64,000 nucleotides of DNA from Actinophytocola xanthii (GTDB taxonomy: Bacteria > Actinomycetota > Actinomycetes > Mycobacteriales > Pseudonocardiaceae): assembly GCF_001921205.1 (NCBI RefSeq), contig NZ_MSIE01000018.1:60649-124648 (forward strand), given 5' to 3'. Under the pieces are notes generated by a model. That model ran no database searches and was not told the origin of the DNA. It saw only the letters and a program-made list of their open reading frames with translations. The position numbers were made by a program, and so were the translations under genes. How positions within the stretch are numbered: the first letter of the stretch is position 1; each line of letters opens with the position of its first letter. Shown here piece after piece: positions 1 through 7,654 of the stretch.

Positions 1-563
1 GCGTCGGTCTCGCTCAGGTAGATGGTCCGGCTTCCGCCCCCGCCGGCGTACGCGACGCCGCCGGCCGGCTCGAGCTCTCCCGCCAGCACCGGTGCGGTGC
101 TGGCGGGAAGCGCCGCGTCGAGCCGGTGGACGAGCCCGTCCACGTCGGCGGCGAAGGTCTGGTGGCGGATCCGCCAGTAGTTGGACAGGCTCAGCAGCCG
201 GATGTCGTGCGGGAGCTGGTTCTGCCGCGGTAACGGCGTCTCGTCGAGCAGGACCGGGATCACCGGCACGTCGTGCTCGAACGCCAGGCGCAGCTCGGTG
301 CGCACCCAGTCCCTCGGATCGTCGATGCGTCGGTGCCCTCGGCCGTCCCCGGCGGACAGCCAGTGCGGCCCGATGATCGCGAGCATCTGGTCGGAGCTCC
401 GGACGGCCGCCCGGATCTTCCGCGGGTAGATCGCGCCGGGCGCCAGGGAGTCCTGGTCCCGGAAGACGGCGGATCGTCCGAAATGGAGGGCCAGCCGCTC
501 CGAGATGACCATCGTGGCGTGCACGCTGTCGTCGGTGCGGTAGCTCAGGAAAAAGCCGGTCAT
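1..563 (-). CDS. TIR-domain protein, C-terminus beyond window
   Basis: Reading leftwards from the ATG at 563 gives an open frame that leaves the window, so only about 187 N-terminal residues are seen. It opens MTGFFLSYRTDDS, followed by the VFRDQDSL and YPRKIRAAVRSSDQMLAIIG segments and the conserved DWVRTEL...DVPVIPVLL block. These are the usual boxes of a bacterial TIR (TIR_2) domain. Bacterial TIR proteins may hydrolyse NAD or act as adaptors in defence or signalling, often with a C-terminal WD40, TPR or NB-ARC part, which cannot be seen here. No good Shine-Dalgarno is obvious. It stands apart from the polyketide genes and reads away from them. Confidence 0.75.
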   Translation of the reverse strand, partial: MTGFFLSYRTDDSVHATMVISERLALHFGRSAVFRDQDSLAPGAIYPRKIRAAVRSSDQMLAIIGPHWLSAGDGRGHRRIDDPRDWVRTELRLAFEHDVPVIPVLLDETPLPRQNQLPHDIRLLSLSNYWRIRHQTFAADVDGLVHRLDAALPASTAPVLAGELEPAGGVAYAGGGGSRTIYLSETD

Positions 564-951
564 CTGTGTACTCCTCAGAATCTCACCCCGGATTGCTAAC
601 CACTAGATCGCGGGGTGGGCGCCTGGATTACACAACGCCGGTTGAGAAATATTTCCTGTTGAGGAAACGGCGGACCACGGCCGCGTCCCCTTTTTGTCAG
701 AAGCCGATGAGGGGTGGGAGATCATCCCTCGGTGCAAAGCGTTGCGGCCAAAGGACTTCCACGATCCAGAGAGGACACCGGTGGCCATTCGGCCCAGCGG
801 ACGGAGGCCAGTTGGGGGCGGCGAACACTCTCCGCAACCGGCCGGAACTCCTCCACGCGGAGGAGGAACGACGGGTCGCCCGTCCCTCCGGCGTGCGTTT
901 CTCGGCGGCACCATCAGGCATCCGTTGGGGCAAAGCGGATGGCGGACGTGA
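564..951. other. Non-coding gap
   Basis: About 390 bp between the TIR gene and the terminator of the next operon. It contains a locally AT-rich stretch near 640-672, unusual for this GC-rich DNA, with the palindrome GAAATATTTC at 646-655. This is a plausible promoter/operator area for the leftward TIR gene. No convincing gene was seen; the open frames here have no start with a ribosome site and no recognisable motif. Confidence 0.4.
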
Positions 952-990
952 CTCGGCGGCCACACTCCGTCCGGGAGTGCGGCCGCCGAG
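952..990 (-). terminator. Hairpin terminator of the F420/SchA operon
   Basis: Nearly perfect inverted repeat (outer arms 952-961 and 981-990, inner arms CACTCC/GGAGTG) just beyond the stop codon at 1002 of the leftward operon. There is no strong T-run, as is common for actinomycete hairpin terminators. Confidence 0.7.
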
Positions 991-1001
991 CAGTGGTGTA
1001 G

Positions 1002-1862
1002 TTACTTGCCCAATACCGTGCGTAGCTCCTTGAGCTGGTCGAGCCCGGACCCGCACGGGGCCAGCAACACCTCGTCGCAGCCGATCTCGGTCAGCCGGTC
1101 GAGGGTCTCGCGCACCTTGGCCTCGCCGACCGCGGCGTTGCGCAGCACGAGCTGGGCATAGGGCGGAGCGAAACCGTAGTAGTCGCTGAGGTACTGGTCG
1201 GCCAGCTCCTCGGCCCGCGGCCCGAGCGCGAAGTAGGTCAGCGAGACGACCTTCGGCGTGCCCTCGCGGCCCGCCTCCCGCCACGCTGCCCGCAGGGCCT
1301 GGACCCCGTGAGCGAACATGTCGACGCCGCCACCGCCGGAGATCCACCCGTCGGCCAGCCGGGCGGTTCGGGCCAGGGCGGCCGGCGAGTGGCCGCCCAT
1401 CAGGATCGGCGGTGCCGCAGGGATCGAGGGACCGATTCCGCCGGCGAACCCGCGCCGCTCCCCGGACCAGATCGCCCGAAGCTCCGCGACCTGCGCCTCG
1501 ATCCGCTTGCCGCGGCCGGCCATCTCGACGCCGCTTGCCCGGAAGTCGTCCGGGCGCGAACCGGCGGCGAGGCCGAGCACCAGGCGCCCGCCCGACAGCC
1601 GGTCGATCGTCGCCGCCTGCTTGGCGAACAGCGCGGTGTTGGTCTGCAGCGGCGAGATCAGGATCGACGTGGTCAGCCGCACCTGCTCGGTCACCGCCGC
1701 GGCGGCGGCCAGCGTGGTGAGGCTCTCGTAGTTGTCGTAGACCAGGCGGTCCAGCGTGGCGAGGCTGGAGAACCCGGCCCGGTCCGCCTCGGCAGCCCAC
1801 TCCAGCACCGTGTCCCCGGACACGTCCCGGATGACGCTGGGCAGCCCGACACCGACGTCCAT
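1002..1862 (-). CDS. LLM-class F420/flavin-dependent oxidoreductase
   Basis: 286 aa of the luciferase-like monooxygenase (bacterial luciferase/F420 reductase) fold, starting MDVGVGLPSVIRD. Visible family blocks are the WAAEADRAGFSSL strand-helix, TSILISPLQTNTALFAKQAATIDRLSGGRLVLGL, and PPILMGGHSPAALARTARLADGW. The family transfers hydride to or from F420 or FMN; here it would act as a tailoring reductase or oxidase on the aromatic polyketide, which is inference. The ATG at 1862 shares one base with the stop of the SchA/CurD gene (TGATG), so the two are translationally coupled and this start is preferred over longer readings. Confidence 0.8.
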   Translation of the reverse strand: MDVGVGLPSVIRDVSGDTVLEWAAEADRAGFSSLATLDRLVYDNYESLTTLAAAAAVTEQVRLTTSILISPLQTNTALFAKQAATIDRLSGGRLVLGLAAGSRPDDFRASGVEMAGRGKRIEAQVAELRAIWSGERRGFAGGIGPSIPAAPPILMGGHSPAALARTARLADGWISGGGGVDMFAHGVQALRAAWREAGREGTPKVVSLTYFALGPRAEELADQYLSDYYGFAPPYAQLVLRNAAVGEAKVRETLDRLTEIGCDEVLLAPCGSGLDQLKELRTVLGK

Positions 1863-2242
1863 CAGGCCGCCGCCTCGTGGCCCGGTGCCCGGCGGTTGAG
1901 CACGTTCTCCATGCCCGCCTTCTGGAAGAACGCGCGGGCGCCCTCCGGGGTGAGCATGTCGCGGCCCTCGGTCAGGTGCTCCTCGAGCTGCCGCTCGAAC
2001 TCCTTGACCTCGGGCTGGCGGCTCATGTGCGCGGCCACCAGCGGCAGCGGCCCCTCGACCTCGATGACCCGGATCGCCGAGCCCTCGCCGACGAAGGCCA
2101 TCGTGGCAAGCAGGCGGCCGACGACCTTGCCGTCCGGCGAGGTGATCTCGAAGTTGGGCCGGCCGCTGTTGCGGAACAGCTCCTTGACGGCCTCCTCGCT
2201 GCCCGGCTTGATCGGGTAGTGCAGCGCGTGCCAGGTGGACAT
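1862..2242 (-). CDS. SchA/CurD-like protein
   Basis: 126 aa matching the SchA/CurD-like family of spore-pigment and related aromatic polyketide clusters. The recognisable part is the GRLLATMAFVGEG...IRVIEVEGPLP..AAHMSRQPEVKEFE region (about residues 41-85). The biochemical role of these proteins is not settled; members travel with type II PKS genes and are thought to influence late ring oxidation or modification. The start is supported by a GGAGGTAAGG ribosome site. It lies between the SDR gene upstream and the F420-type oxidoreductase downstream in one leftward operon. Confidence 0.8.
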   Translation of the reverse strand: MSTWHALHYPIKPGSEEAVKELFRNSGRPNFEITSPDGKVVGRLLATMAFVGEGSAIRVIEVEGPLPLVAAHMSRQPEVKEFERQLEEHLTEGRDMLTPEGARAFFQKAGMENVLNRRAPGHEAAA

Positions 2243-2266
2243 CCTTACCTCCGTAACAAGGGGTTT

Positions 2267-3019
2267 TCAGTGGCTGGCGGTGACGCCGCCGTCGACGTAG
2301 ATGACCTGGCCGTTGACGAACCTGGCGAGTGGCGAGGCGAGGTAGGTCACCGCGCTCGCCACCTCGTCCGGCTCGGCGAACCGGCCGATCGGGATCCGTT
2401 GCTGCAGGCGCGCCACGAACTGCTGGTTCTGCTGCGCGGCCTCCACGAAGTCGGTTCGCATGAACCCGGGGGCCACCGCGTTCACCGTGACACCGCGCCC
2501 GCCCCACTCCGTCGCCAGCTGCTTGACCAGGAGGTTCACCCCGGCCTTGCTCGCCCCGTAGGCGGAGAAGCCCATCCGCCCGCCCGCGTCGCCGCGGACC
2601 GAGGAGAGGTGGATGATCCGCCCGCCACCCCGCGCGAGCATGTGCCGGCCGACCCCCTGGGACAGCAGGAACGCCCCGACCAGGTTCGCCTGGACGACCT
2701 CGACCCACTGCCGCTCGTCGAAGTGCTCGGCAGGCACCGTGATCAGCTTGCTCGCCGAGTTGACCAGGACGTCCACGCCGCCCCAGGTGCTCTCCAGCTC
2801 GGACACCGCGGCGGCGATGCTCGCCGAGTTGACCACGTCGATGGCGAGCGGCAGCGCGGTACCACCGTTCGCGGTCAGCTTCTCGGCGAGCTCACCCGCC
2901 TTCTCCCCGGACCGGCCGGCGACCGCGACGTGCGCGCCCTGCTGGGCGAACTGCTCGCAGATCACCGCGCCGAGCCCGCCGTACCCGCCGACGACGAGCA
3001 CCCGCTGGCTCTCGCTCAT
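2267..3019 (-). CDS. SDR-family ketoreductase
   Basis: 250-aa classical short-chain dehydrogenase/reductase. The N-terminal NAD(P) motif appears as VVGGYGGLGAVI (about residues 9-20), the structural NSAS segment at about 86-90, and the catalytic Ser-Tyr-Lys as LSSVRGDAGG...YGASKAG (about 138-160). It resembles FabG-like and polyketide ketoreductases, so reduction of a polyketide carbonyl is likely, though regiochemistry cannot be read from sequence. Its ATG overlaps the amidohydrolase stop by 4 bp (ATGA) with AGGAGG just ahead. Confidence 0.8.
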   Translation of the reverse strand: MSESQRVLVVGGYGGLGAVICEQFAQQGAHVAVAGRSGEKAGELAEKLTANGGTALPLAIDVVNSASIAAAVSELESTWGGVDVLVNSASKLITVPAEHFDERQWVEVVQANLVGAFLLSQGVGRHMLARGGGRIIHLSSVRGDAGGRMGFSAYGASKAGVNLLVKQLATEWGGRGVTVNAVAPGFMRTDFVEAAQQNQQFVARLQQRIPIGRFAEPDEVASAVTYLASPLARFVNGQVIYVDGGVTASH

Positions 3020-3954
3020 GACGCCCTCCTCAGCTCGTTCGCGCTGTCCAACCCGAACAGCTGCTCGGCGTTCCCGCGCAGCACCTTGGCGGTGTCCTCA
3101 TCGGACAGACCGAGGGCGGCGATCGCGCCGAGAGCCGCGTCGAGCGGGGTGGCAAGCGGCGGGGAGTCGGTGCCGAACAACATCCGATCCGGCCCGAACA
3201 CCTCCGCGGCGGCACGCAACGCGGTAACCGACGGTGTTCCGGTGTCCACATAGATCTGACGCAGCTGGGCGGAGACCGGTGGTCCCTCGACGCCGTCCCG
3301 GCGTTGGGCCATGTCCAACTTCTCCGCCAGCAGCGCGAGCGCGCCGCCCGCGTTGGGGGCGATGAGCTTCAGCCCCGGGAAGTCCCGCAGCCGACCGGCG
3401 AGCAGGATCGCGGCCACGCCCATCGTGATGTCGCAGGGCCGCGCCACGTGCTCGATCGCGCCGACCGCCTTCACCGAGGACGCCCCGACCGGGACCGCCG
3501 GCGGGTGCAGCAGCACGGGGGCACCGGTCTCCGCCGCCATCGCGAAGAACTCGTCGCTGCGCGGGTCGTCCAGGAACTCCCCACGTACGCTCGAGTTGAC
3601 GATGAGACCGACGAACTCGGGCAACGCCAACAACTCCGCCGCCCGCGCCACCGCAGCCGACCCCTCGAGGGGGTTGAGGTAGACGTAACCAGCGAGCCGA
3701 CCCGCCCGCTCGCGCACGGTCTCGGCGACCCAGTCGTGGAAGCTCGCGAGCGAGTCCGCGGACTGGGCGTAGTTGTCGATTCCCGGCACCGGGAGCATCG
3801 TGCCGGCGCCGACCGGGCTGCCGACCACCGTCGTCGTGATGCCCAACGCGGCCTTGCGCTCCACCATGCCGTCGATGTCGCCCAGGCTCGGCGGCATCGG
3901 GAACCTCTTCAGCAGCTCGGGCGGGGTGACGTGCCCGTGAACGTCGATCGTCAT
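3016..3954 (-). CDS. Amidohydrolase-2 family protein (decarboxylase/hydrolase-like)
   Basis: 312 aa of the amidohydrolase_2 group that includes ACMSD and aromatic-acid decarboxylases. The metal HxH is near the N-terminus (IDVHGHV), a further metal His lies in VLLHPPAVP, and the metal Asp in MLFGTDSPPL near residue 260. Relatives are zinc-dependent and either hydrolyse or decarboxylate aromatic acids. In this operon (cupin, amidohydrolase, SDR, SchA/CurD, F420 enzyme) decarboxylation of a polyketide acid is attractive but inferred. Six bases separate it from the cupin upstream. Confidence 0.7.
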   Translation of the reverse strand: MTIDVHGHVTPPELLKRFPMPPSLGDIDGMVERKAALGITTTVVGSPVGAGTMLPVPGIDNYAQSADSLASFHDWVAETVRERAGRLAGYVYLNPLEGSAAVARAAELLALPEFVGLIVNSSVRGEFLDDPRSDEFFAMAAETGAPVLLHPPAVPVGASSVKAVGAIEHVARPCDITMGVAAILLAGRLRDFPGLKLIAPNAGGALALLAEKLDMAQRRDGVEGPPVSAQLRQIYVDTGTPSVTALRAAAEVFGPDRMLFGTDSPPLATPLDAALGAIAALGLSDEDTAKVLRGNAEQLFGLDSANELRRAS

Positions 3955-3960
3955 CCTTGC

Positions 3961-4446
3961 TCAGTCCCGCGGCGGGCCGAGCACCTGGCCGCCGTACTTC
4001 TGGGTGGAGGCGATGACGGCACCGAAGTCCGGGAAGGTCGAGGGGTCGAACGCCGGGATCTCCAGGGACTCGGCCGGGCTGCCGGTCTCGAAGAACCAGT
4101 TCTCGTAGCCCGCCGGGGTACCGAGCACCAGCGTGCGCACGGTGTCGGACTCCACCTTGTAGGAGTGCGGGATGTTGCGCGGCAGGAACACTGACGACCC
4201 GGCCGTCGCGTTGAACAGCTGGCCGCCGACCTCGATGCTCATCTCACCCTCGAGGATGTGGAAGAGCTCGTCCTCGCGAGAGTGCACGTGGACCGGCGAA
4301 CCGTAGCCGCGGTTGCAGGACATCTCCGCGAGCCAGTACTGGCCGCCGGTGTCCTCACCGGTCGCCCGGAACACGACCAGCGAGCCGAAGTGCCAGATGG
4401 CGCGACCCTCCTGCGGACCGCACAGGAACGGCTTCTCCTCGGACAT
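3961..4446 (-). CDS. Single-domain cupin oxygenase/cyclase-like protein
   Basis: 161 aa with one cupin barrel. Motif 1 is GYGSPVHVHSREDELFHILEG, giving metal ligands His-x-His-x4-Glu, and motif 2 is SVFLPRNIPHSY. This pattern is typical of quercetinase-like and polyketide-cluster cupins. First gene of the leftward operon 4446-1002. The ATG at 4446 is chosen over an upstream ATG at 4521 because AGGAG stands at the right distance and because the SARP-type repeats (4493-4521) would otherwise lie inside the gene. The role may be oxygenation or cyclisation of an aromatic intermediate; this is not decidable from sequence. Confidence 0.7.
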   Translation of the reverse strand: MSEEKPFLCGPQEGRAIWHFGSLVVFRATGEDTGGQYWLAEMSCNRGYGSPVHVHSREDELFHILEGEMSIEVGGQLFNATAGSSVFLPRNIPHSYKVESDTVRTLVLGTPAGYENWFFETGSPAESLEIPAFDPSTFPDFGAVIASTQKYGGQVLGPPRD

Positions 4447-4492
4447 GCTCACTCCTAGCCTCGTGCTGCGTTGTGACTCGGACATACCTGTT

Positions 4493-4521
4493 CTACGGAG
4501 GCTGCCTCGAGAGATGCGCAA
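4493..4521 (-). promoter_or_regulatory. Putative SARP box of the cupin/SchA operon
   Basis: Read on the minus strand, heptamers TTGCGCA (from 4521), TCGAGGC (4510) and TCCGTAG (4499) start exactly 11 bp apart. Only the middle copy is a full TCGAG match, so this is one of the weaker members of the family. Confidence 0.45.
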
Positions 4522-4576
4522 CGCCGGATCGGAGCCTGTCCGCCTCCGCGTTGCGGGAGTACGAAGTGGACCAGGT

Positions 4577-5851
4577 TCAGGCGGGCTGCTGCACCGGCAC
4601 CGCGTTCGGCGACGGGACGGCGGGTTCCACGCCGGGCACGGACCCGCTCACGCCGGCCTTCTCGACGAACAGGGCGACCGTGGCGAGAACCCCGACCACG
4701 GCAAGGCCCATGCAGATCACCAGGGCCCACGAGTAGCCGAGCGAGCCGGCGAAGCCGAGGATCACGCCGGCACCAGCGAACCGCACGGCGTAGGAGATGC
4801 TGGTCTGCACGGTGAAGTCGGAGCCCGCACTCGCCGGCCGGGCGTAGTCCATGTTGATCGTGTACATCGCGGCGTAGCCGGCCGTGTTGAAGACGTTCAG
4901 CAGCACGATCGCAGTCACCACCCAGACCATGCCGCCGCTCCAGACCACCGGGAGCACCGCGGCGATCGCCACGACCTGCCCCAGCCCGTAGAGCACCAGG
5001 GCACGCTTGCGGCCCAGCCGGTGGATCAGCATGCCGGCCACGATCGCCGCCCCGCAGCCGACCACGCCGCCGAGACCGTTGGTCAGCAGGCCTACCGAGC
5101 CGACCGACACGCCGGCGTCGATCATGATCGGCACCAGCAGGCCGTACGCGCCCGGCATACCCAACGCCATCAACGGGGTCAACACGAACGCCCAGCGAGC
5201 CGCCCCGGGCTGGCGGAACAGCGACCGCAGGGAGGGACGCGGCGTGCTCGGGGACACCTGGACCAGCTCCGGCTCGCGGTAGCGGGCGATACCGAGGATC
5301 GGCAGCGCGGTGAACACGGCCAGCGTCAGCACGGCCGGGGTCCAGCCCCACACGTCGTAGACCACCAGCACCAGACCGCCGCCGATGATGTCACCGACGA
5401 AACCGCCGCCGACCTGCACCCCGTTGATCCCGCCCCGGTTGCGCCCGGAGATCGTGCGGACCGCGATCGCGTCGGTGGCGACGTCCTGGGTCGCGGACAG
5501 GACCGCGACGACGGCGAGCAGGGCGAGGATCACCCAGATGTCGGTGACCACGTCGAACGGGATGATCGTGAGCAGTGCCAACGCCATCAGCGGCTGCGTC
5601 CACAGCAGCCAGGAGCGGTAGTGGCCGCGTCGGCTGGACCCGAACCTGTCGACCAGCGGGGCCCAGAGGAACTTCACCGCCCACACCATGCCGAGCACGT
5701 AGATGGCGCCGATGTCCTCGAGGTCGCCGCCCTGGTCGCGGGAGATCGCCGTGAGTGCGGTGAAGAGGAATCCGATCGCCAGGAACTGGCTCATGTACAG
5801 GGGCACGAACAGACCCCAGATCGCTCGTTTGTCGTTCATCGCACCACGCAT
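4577..5851 (-). CDS. MFS transporter, AmpG/RhtX-like
   Basis: 424-aa polytopic membrane protein with about 12 hydrophobic segments. The layout (AIWGLFVPLYMSQFLAIGF at the start, KFLWAPLVDRFG, SATQDVATDAIAVR) resembles the AmpG / acetyl-CoA transporter branch of the major facilitator superfamily. The TQD.ATDA motif after transmembrane segment 4 is especially typical. The substrate is unknown; uptake or export of a pathway compound is possible. A second in-frame ATG at 5839 is an equally good start. It is divergent from the MFS pair at 6071, with SARP-type repeats between them. Confidence 0.75.
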   Translation of the reverse strand: MRGAMNDKRAIWGLFVPLYMSQFLAIGFLFTALTAISRDQGGDLEDIGAIYVLGMVWAVKFLWAPLVDRFGSSRRGHYRSWLLWTQPLMALALLTIIPFDVVTDIWVILALLAVVAVLSATQDVATDAIAVRTISGRNRGGINGVQVGGGFVGDIIGGGLVLVVYDVWGWTPAVLTLAVFTALPILGIARYREPELVQVSPSTPRPSLRSLFRQPGAARWAFVLTPLMALGMPGAYGLLVPIMIDAGVSVGSVGLLTNGLGGVVGCGAAIVAGMLIHRLGRKRALVLYGLGQVVAIAAVLPVVWSGGMVWVVTAIVLLNVFNTAGYAAMYTINMDYARPASAGSDFTVQTSISYAVRFAGAGVILGFAGSLGYSWALVICMGLAVVGVLATVALFVEKAGVSGSVPGVEPAVPSPNAVPVQQPA

Positions 5852-5896
5852 TCTCGTGACCAGCTCGAACCCGCCTCATAGGACGTTCCAGCGAGT

Positions 5897-5928
5897 CGCT
5901 CGAACCTCGTTCAAGCCTAACTCGAGGG
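5897..5928 (+). promoter_or_regulatory. SARP box between divergent MFS genes
   Basis: Plus-strand heptamers TCGAACC (5900), TCAAGCC (5911) and TCGAGGG (5922) are exactly 11 bp apart, and 8 bp after the last lies TATGCG (5937-5942), a passable -10. The reverse strand also reads as TCGAGTT/TTGAACG/TCGAGCG, so either or both divergent transporter units could be controlled. Confidence 0.65.
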
Positions 5929-6070
5929 ATCGACCGTATGCGGACCATCGCCGCCGGTCACCGCACCGAAGGGCAGATTCCCAGGCACAGTGGGACATCC
6001 GGGGGACTCCACTGGGACGCGGTGCGGGGCACGCTGGAGCGACCTACGCCCAGCCCAGGAGGAGGCCCCG

Positions 6071-7654
6071 ATGGCCGCAGGCAACTCTCCAGACATGCGG
6101 TCTCCGCAGGTCGGGCTAGCCCCGTGGCAGCTGCGGACCGTTCTGGTCGTGCTGCTCACCGGGCAGCTCCTCTCCGCGTTGGACCAGACGATAGTCGGAA
6201 CCGCGCTGCCCACGATGGTCGGCGAGTTCGGGCAGATCGACAGTTTCTCGCTGGTCGTCACCTCCTATCTGCTGACCACGACGGCGGCTATGGCGCTGTA
6301 CGGGAAGCTCGGCGACCTCTACGGGCCGAAACCCGTCTATATGGCCGCGATCGGAATATTCACCGCGGGCTCCCTGCTCGTCGGTTTCAGCCAGGACATG
6401 ACCCAGCTGGTCATCTTCCGCGCCGTACAGGGGGTCGGTGCGGGAGGCCTGGTCGTGCTCGCGTTCACGATCTCCGCCAGCGTGGTGCCGCCCCGCCAGC
6501 TCGGCCGCGTGCAGGGCATGGTCGGTGCGATGTACGCGCTCGCCTCGCTGGTCGGGCCCCTGGTCGGCGGCGCCTTCACCGAGTTCGTCTCGTGGCGGTG
6601 GTGCTTCTGGATCAACGTGCCGATCGGCGTCATCGGGCTGGTGGTGCTGGCCACCAACCTCAAGCTGCCCAGGATCAGCCGGCCGACCTCGATCGACTAC
6701 GTCGGTGCCACCCTGCTGGTCGCGACGATCTCGGTACTCGTGCTGATCAGCATCTGGGGCGGTACCGAGTACGCGTGGAGCTCGCCCCAGCTGCTCGCGC
6801 TGATCGCCGCGGCGGTGCTGCTCACGGCGCTGTTCCTGCTCTGGGAGCGGCGCGCCAAGGACCCGATCGTGCCGCTGGCGCTGTTCCGCAAGCCCGAGAT
6901 CGCGCTCGCGATGGTGATCACGTTCGTGATCGGCGTGGCGACGATCGGCGCCTACTTCTTCCTGCCGATCTACCTGCAGATCGTGCGCGGCGACGACCCG
7001 ACCGTGGCGGGGCTGAACCTGTTGCCGCTGATGATCGCGGTCATGCTGGGTTCGGGACTGTCCGGCTGGCTGATCGCGGCGGTGCTCGGGCGGACCAAGG
7101 TGGTCGTGGTCGCCGGGGTCGCCACGATGACCGGAGGGCTGTACCTCCTGTCGATGCTCGACGTCGCCACGCCGGCCTGGCAGCTCTGGCTGTACCAGGC
7201 GGTGCTCGGGGTCGGAATGGGCATGGTGATCTCCAAGCTGATCATCGCCGTGCAGAACCTGGTCGACCGGCGCGAGCTGGGCACGATCACCGCCCAGGCG
7301 AACTTCATCAGGGTCATCGGGTCGGCGATCGGCGCGGCCGCCTTCGGCGCCGTGCTGGCCGCCCAGCTCGGCTCGGCCTGGAGCTCCAACGCCGTCCTCG
7401 ACGCGCTGCCCAACGCCGCCGGTGTGCTCTACCAGGACCCGGCGTCGATCAAGGAGCTGGCCAGGACCCAGCCGGAGGTCTACCCCGAGGTGGTCGAGGC
7501 GTTCGCCGGGGCGCTCAGCACGGTGTTCCTGGTCGCGGCCGGACTGATGGTGCTGGCCTTCGCGCTGGCCTGGTTCCTGCCCAACACCACGCTGCGCAAG
7601 GACCACGGGCACGGGGGTGCCCCGGAGCGGGAGAAGGTGGGCGCGGGTGAGTGA
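6071..7654 (+). CDS. DHA2-type MFS drug exporter
   Basis: 527 aa, about 14 transmembrane segments, EmrB/QacA (DHA2) family. Motif C-like and family blocks are visible: LDQTIVGTALPTMVGEF in TM1, GKLGDLYGPKP in the TM2-3 loop, FRAVQGVGAGG in TM4, LVGGAFTEFVSWRWCFWINVPIG. Such proton-driven pumps commonly export the product of a neighbouring cluster. The ATG at 6071 is chosen because AGGAGG precedes it; more upstream starts lack one. First gene of a rightward unit with a second exporter, a NUDIX protein and a sugar methyltransferase. Confidence 0.85.
   Translation: MAAGNSPDMRSPQVGLAPWQLRTVLVVLLTGQLLSALDQTIVGTALPTMVGEFGQIDSFSLVVTSYLLTTTAAMALYGKLGDLYGPKPVYMAAIGIFTAGSLLVGFSQDMTQLVIFRAVQGVGAGGLVVLAFTISASVVPPRQLGRVQGMVGAMYALASLVGPLVGGAFTEFVSWRWCFWINVPIGVIGLVVLATNLKLPRISRPTSIDYVGATLLVATISVLVLISIWGGTEYAWSSPQLLALIAAAVLLTALFLLWERRAKDPIVPLALFRKPEIALAMVITFVIGVATIGAYFFLPIYLQIVRGDDPTVAGLNLLPLMIAVMLGSGLSGWLIAAVLGRTKVVVVAGVATMTGGLYLLSMLDVATPAWQLWLYQAVLGVGMGMVISKLIIAVQNLVDRRELGTITAQANFIRVIGSAIGAAAFGAVLAAQLGSAWSSNAVLDALPNAAGVLYQDPASIKELARTQPEVYPEVVEAFAGALSTVFLVAAGLMVLAFALAWFLPNTTLRKDHGHGGAPEREKVGAGE

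Noticed and set aside
4313..5881. Long open frame on the plus strand opposite the MFS gene
   Set aside because: It is antisense to a clear 12-helix transporter and its translation is Arg/His/Asp-rich shadow sequence caused by high GC at third positions.
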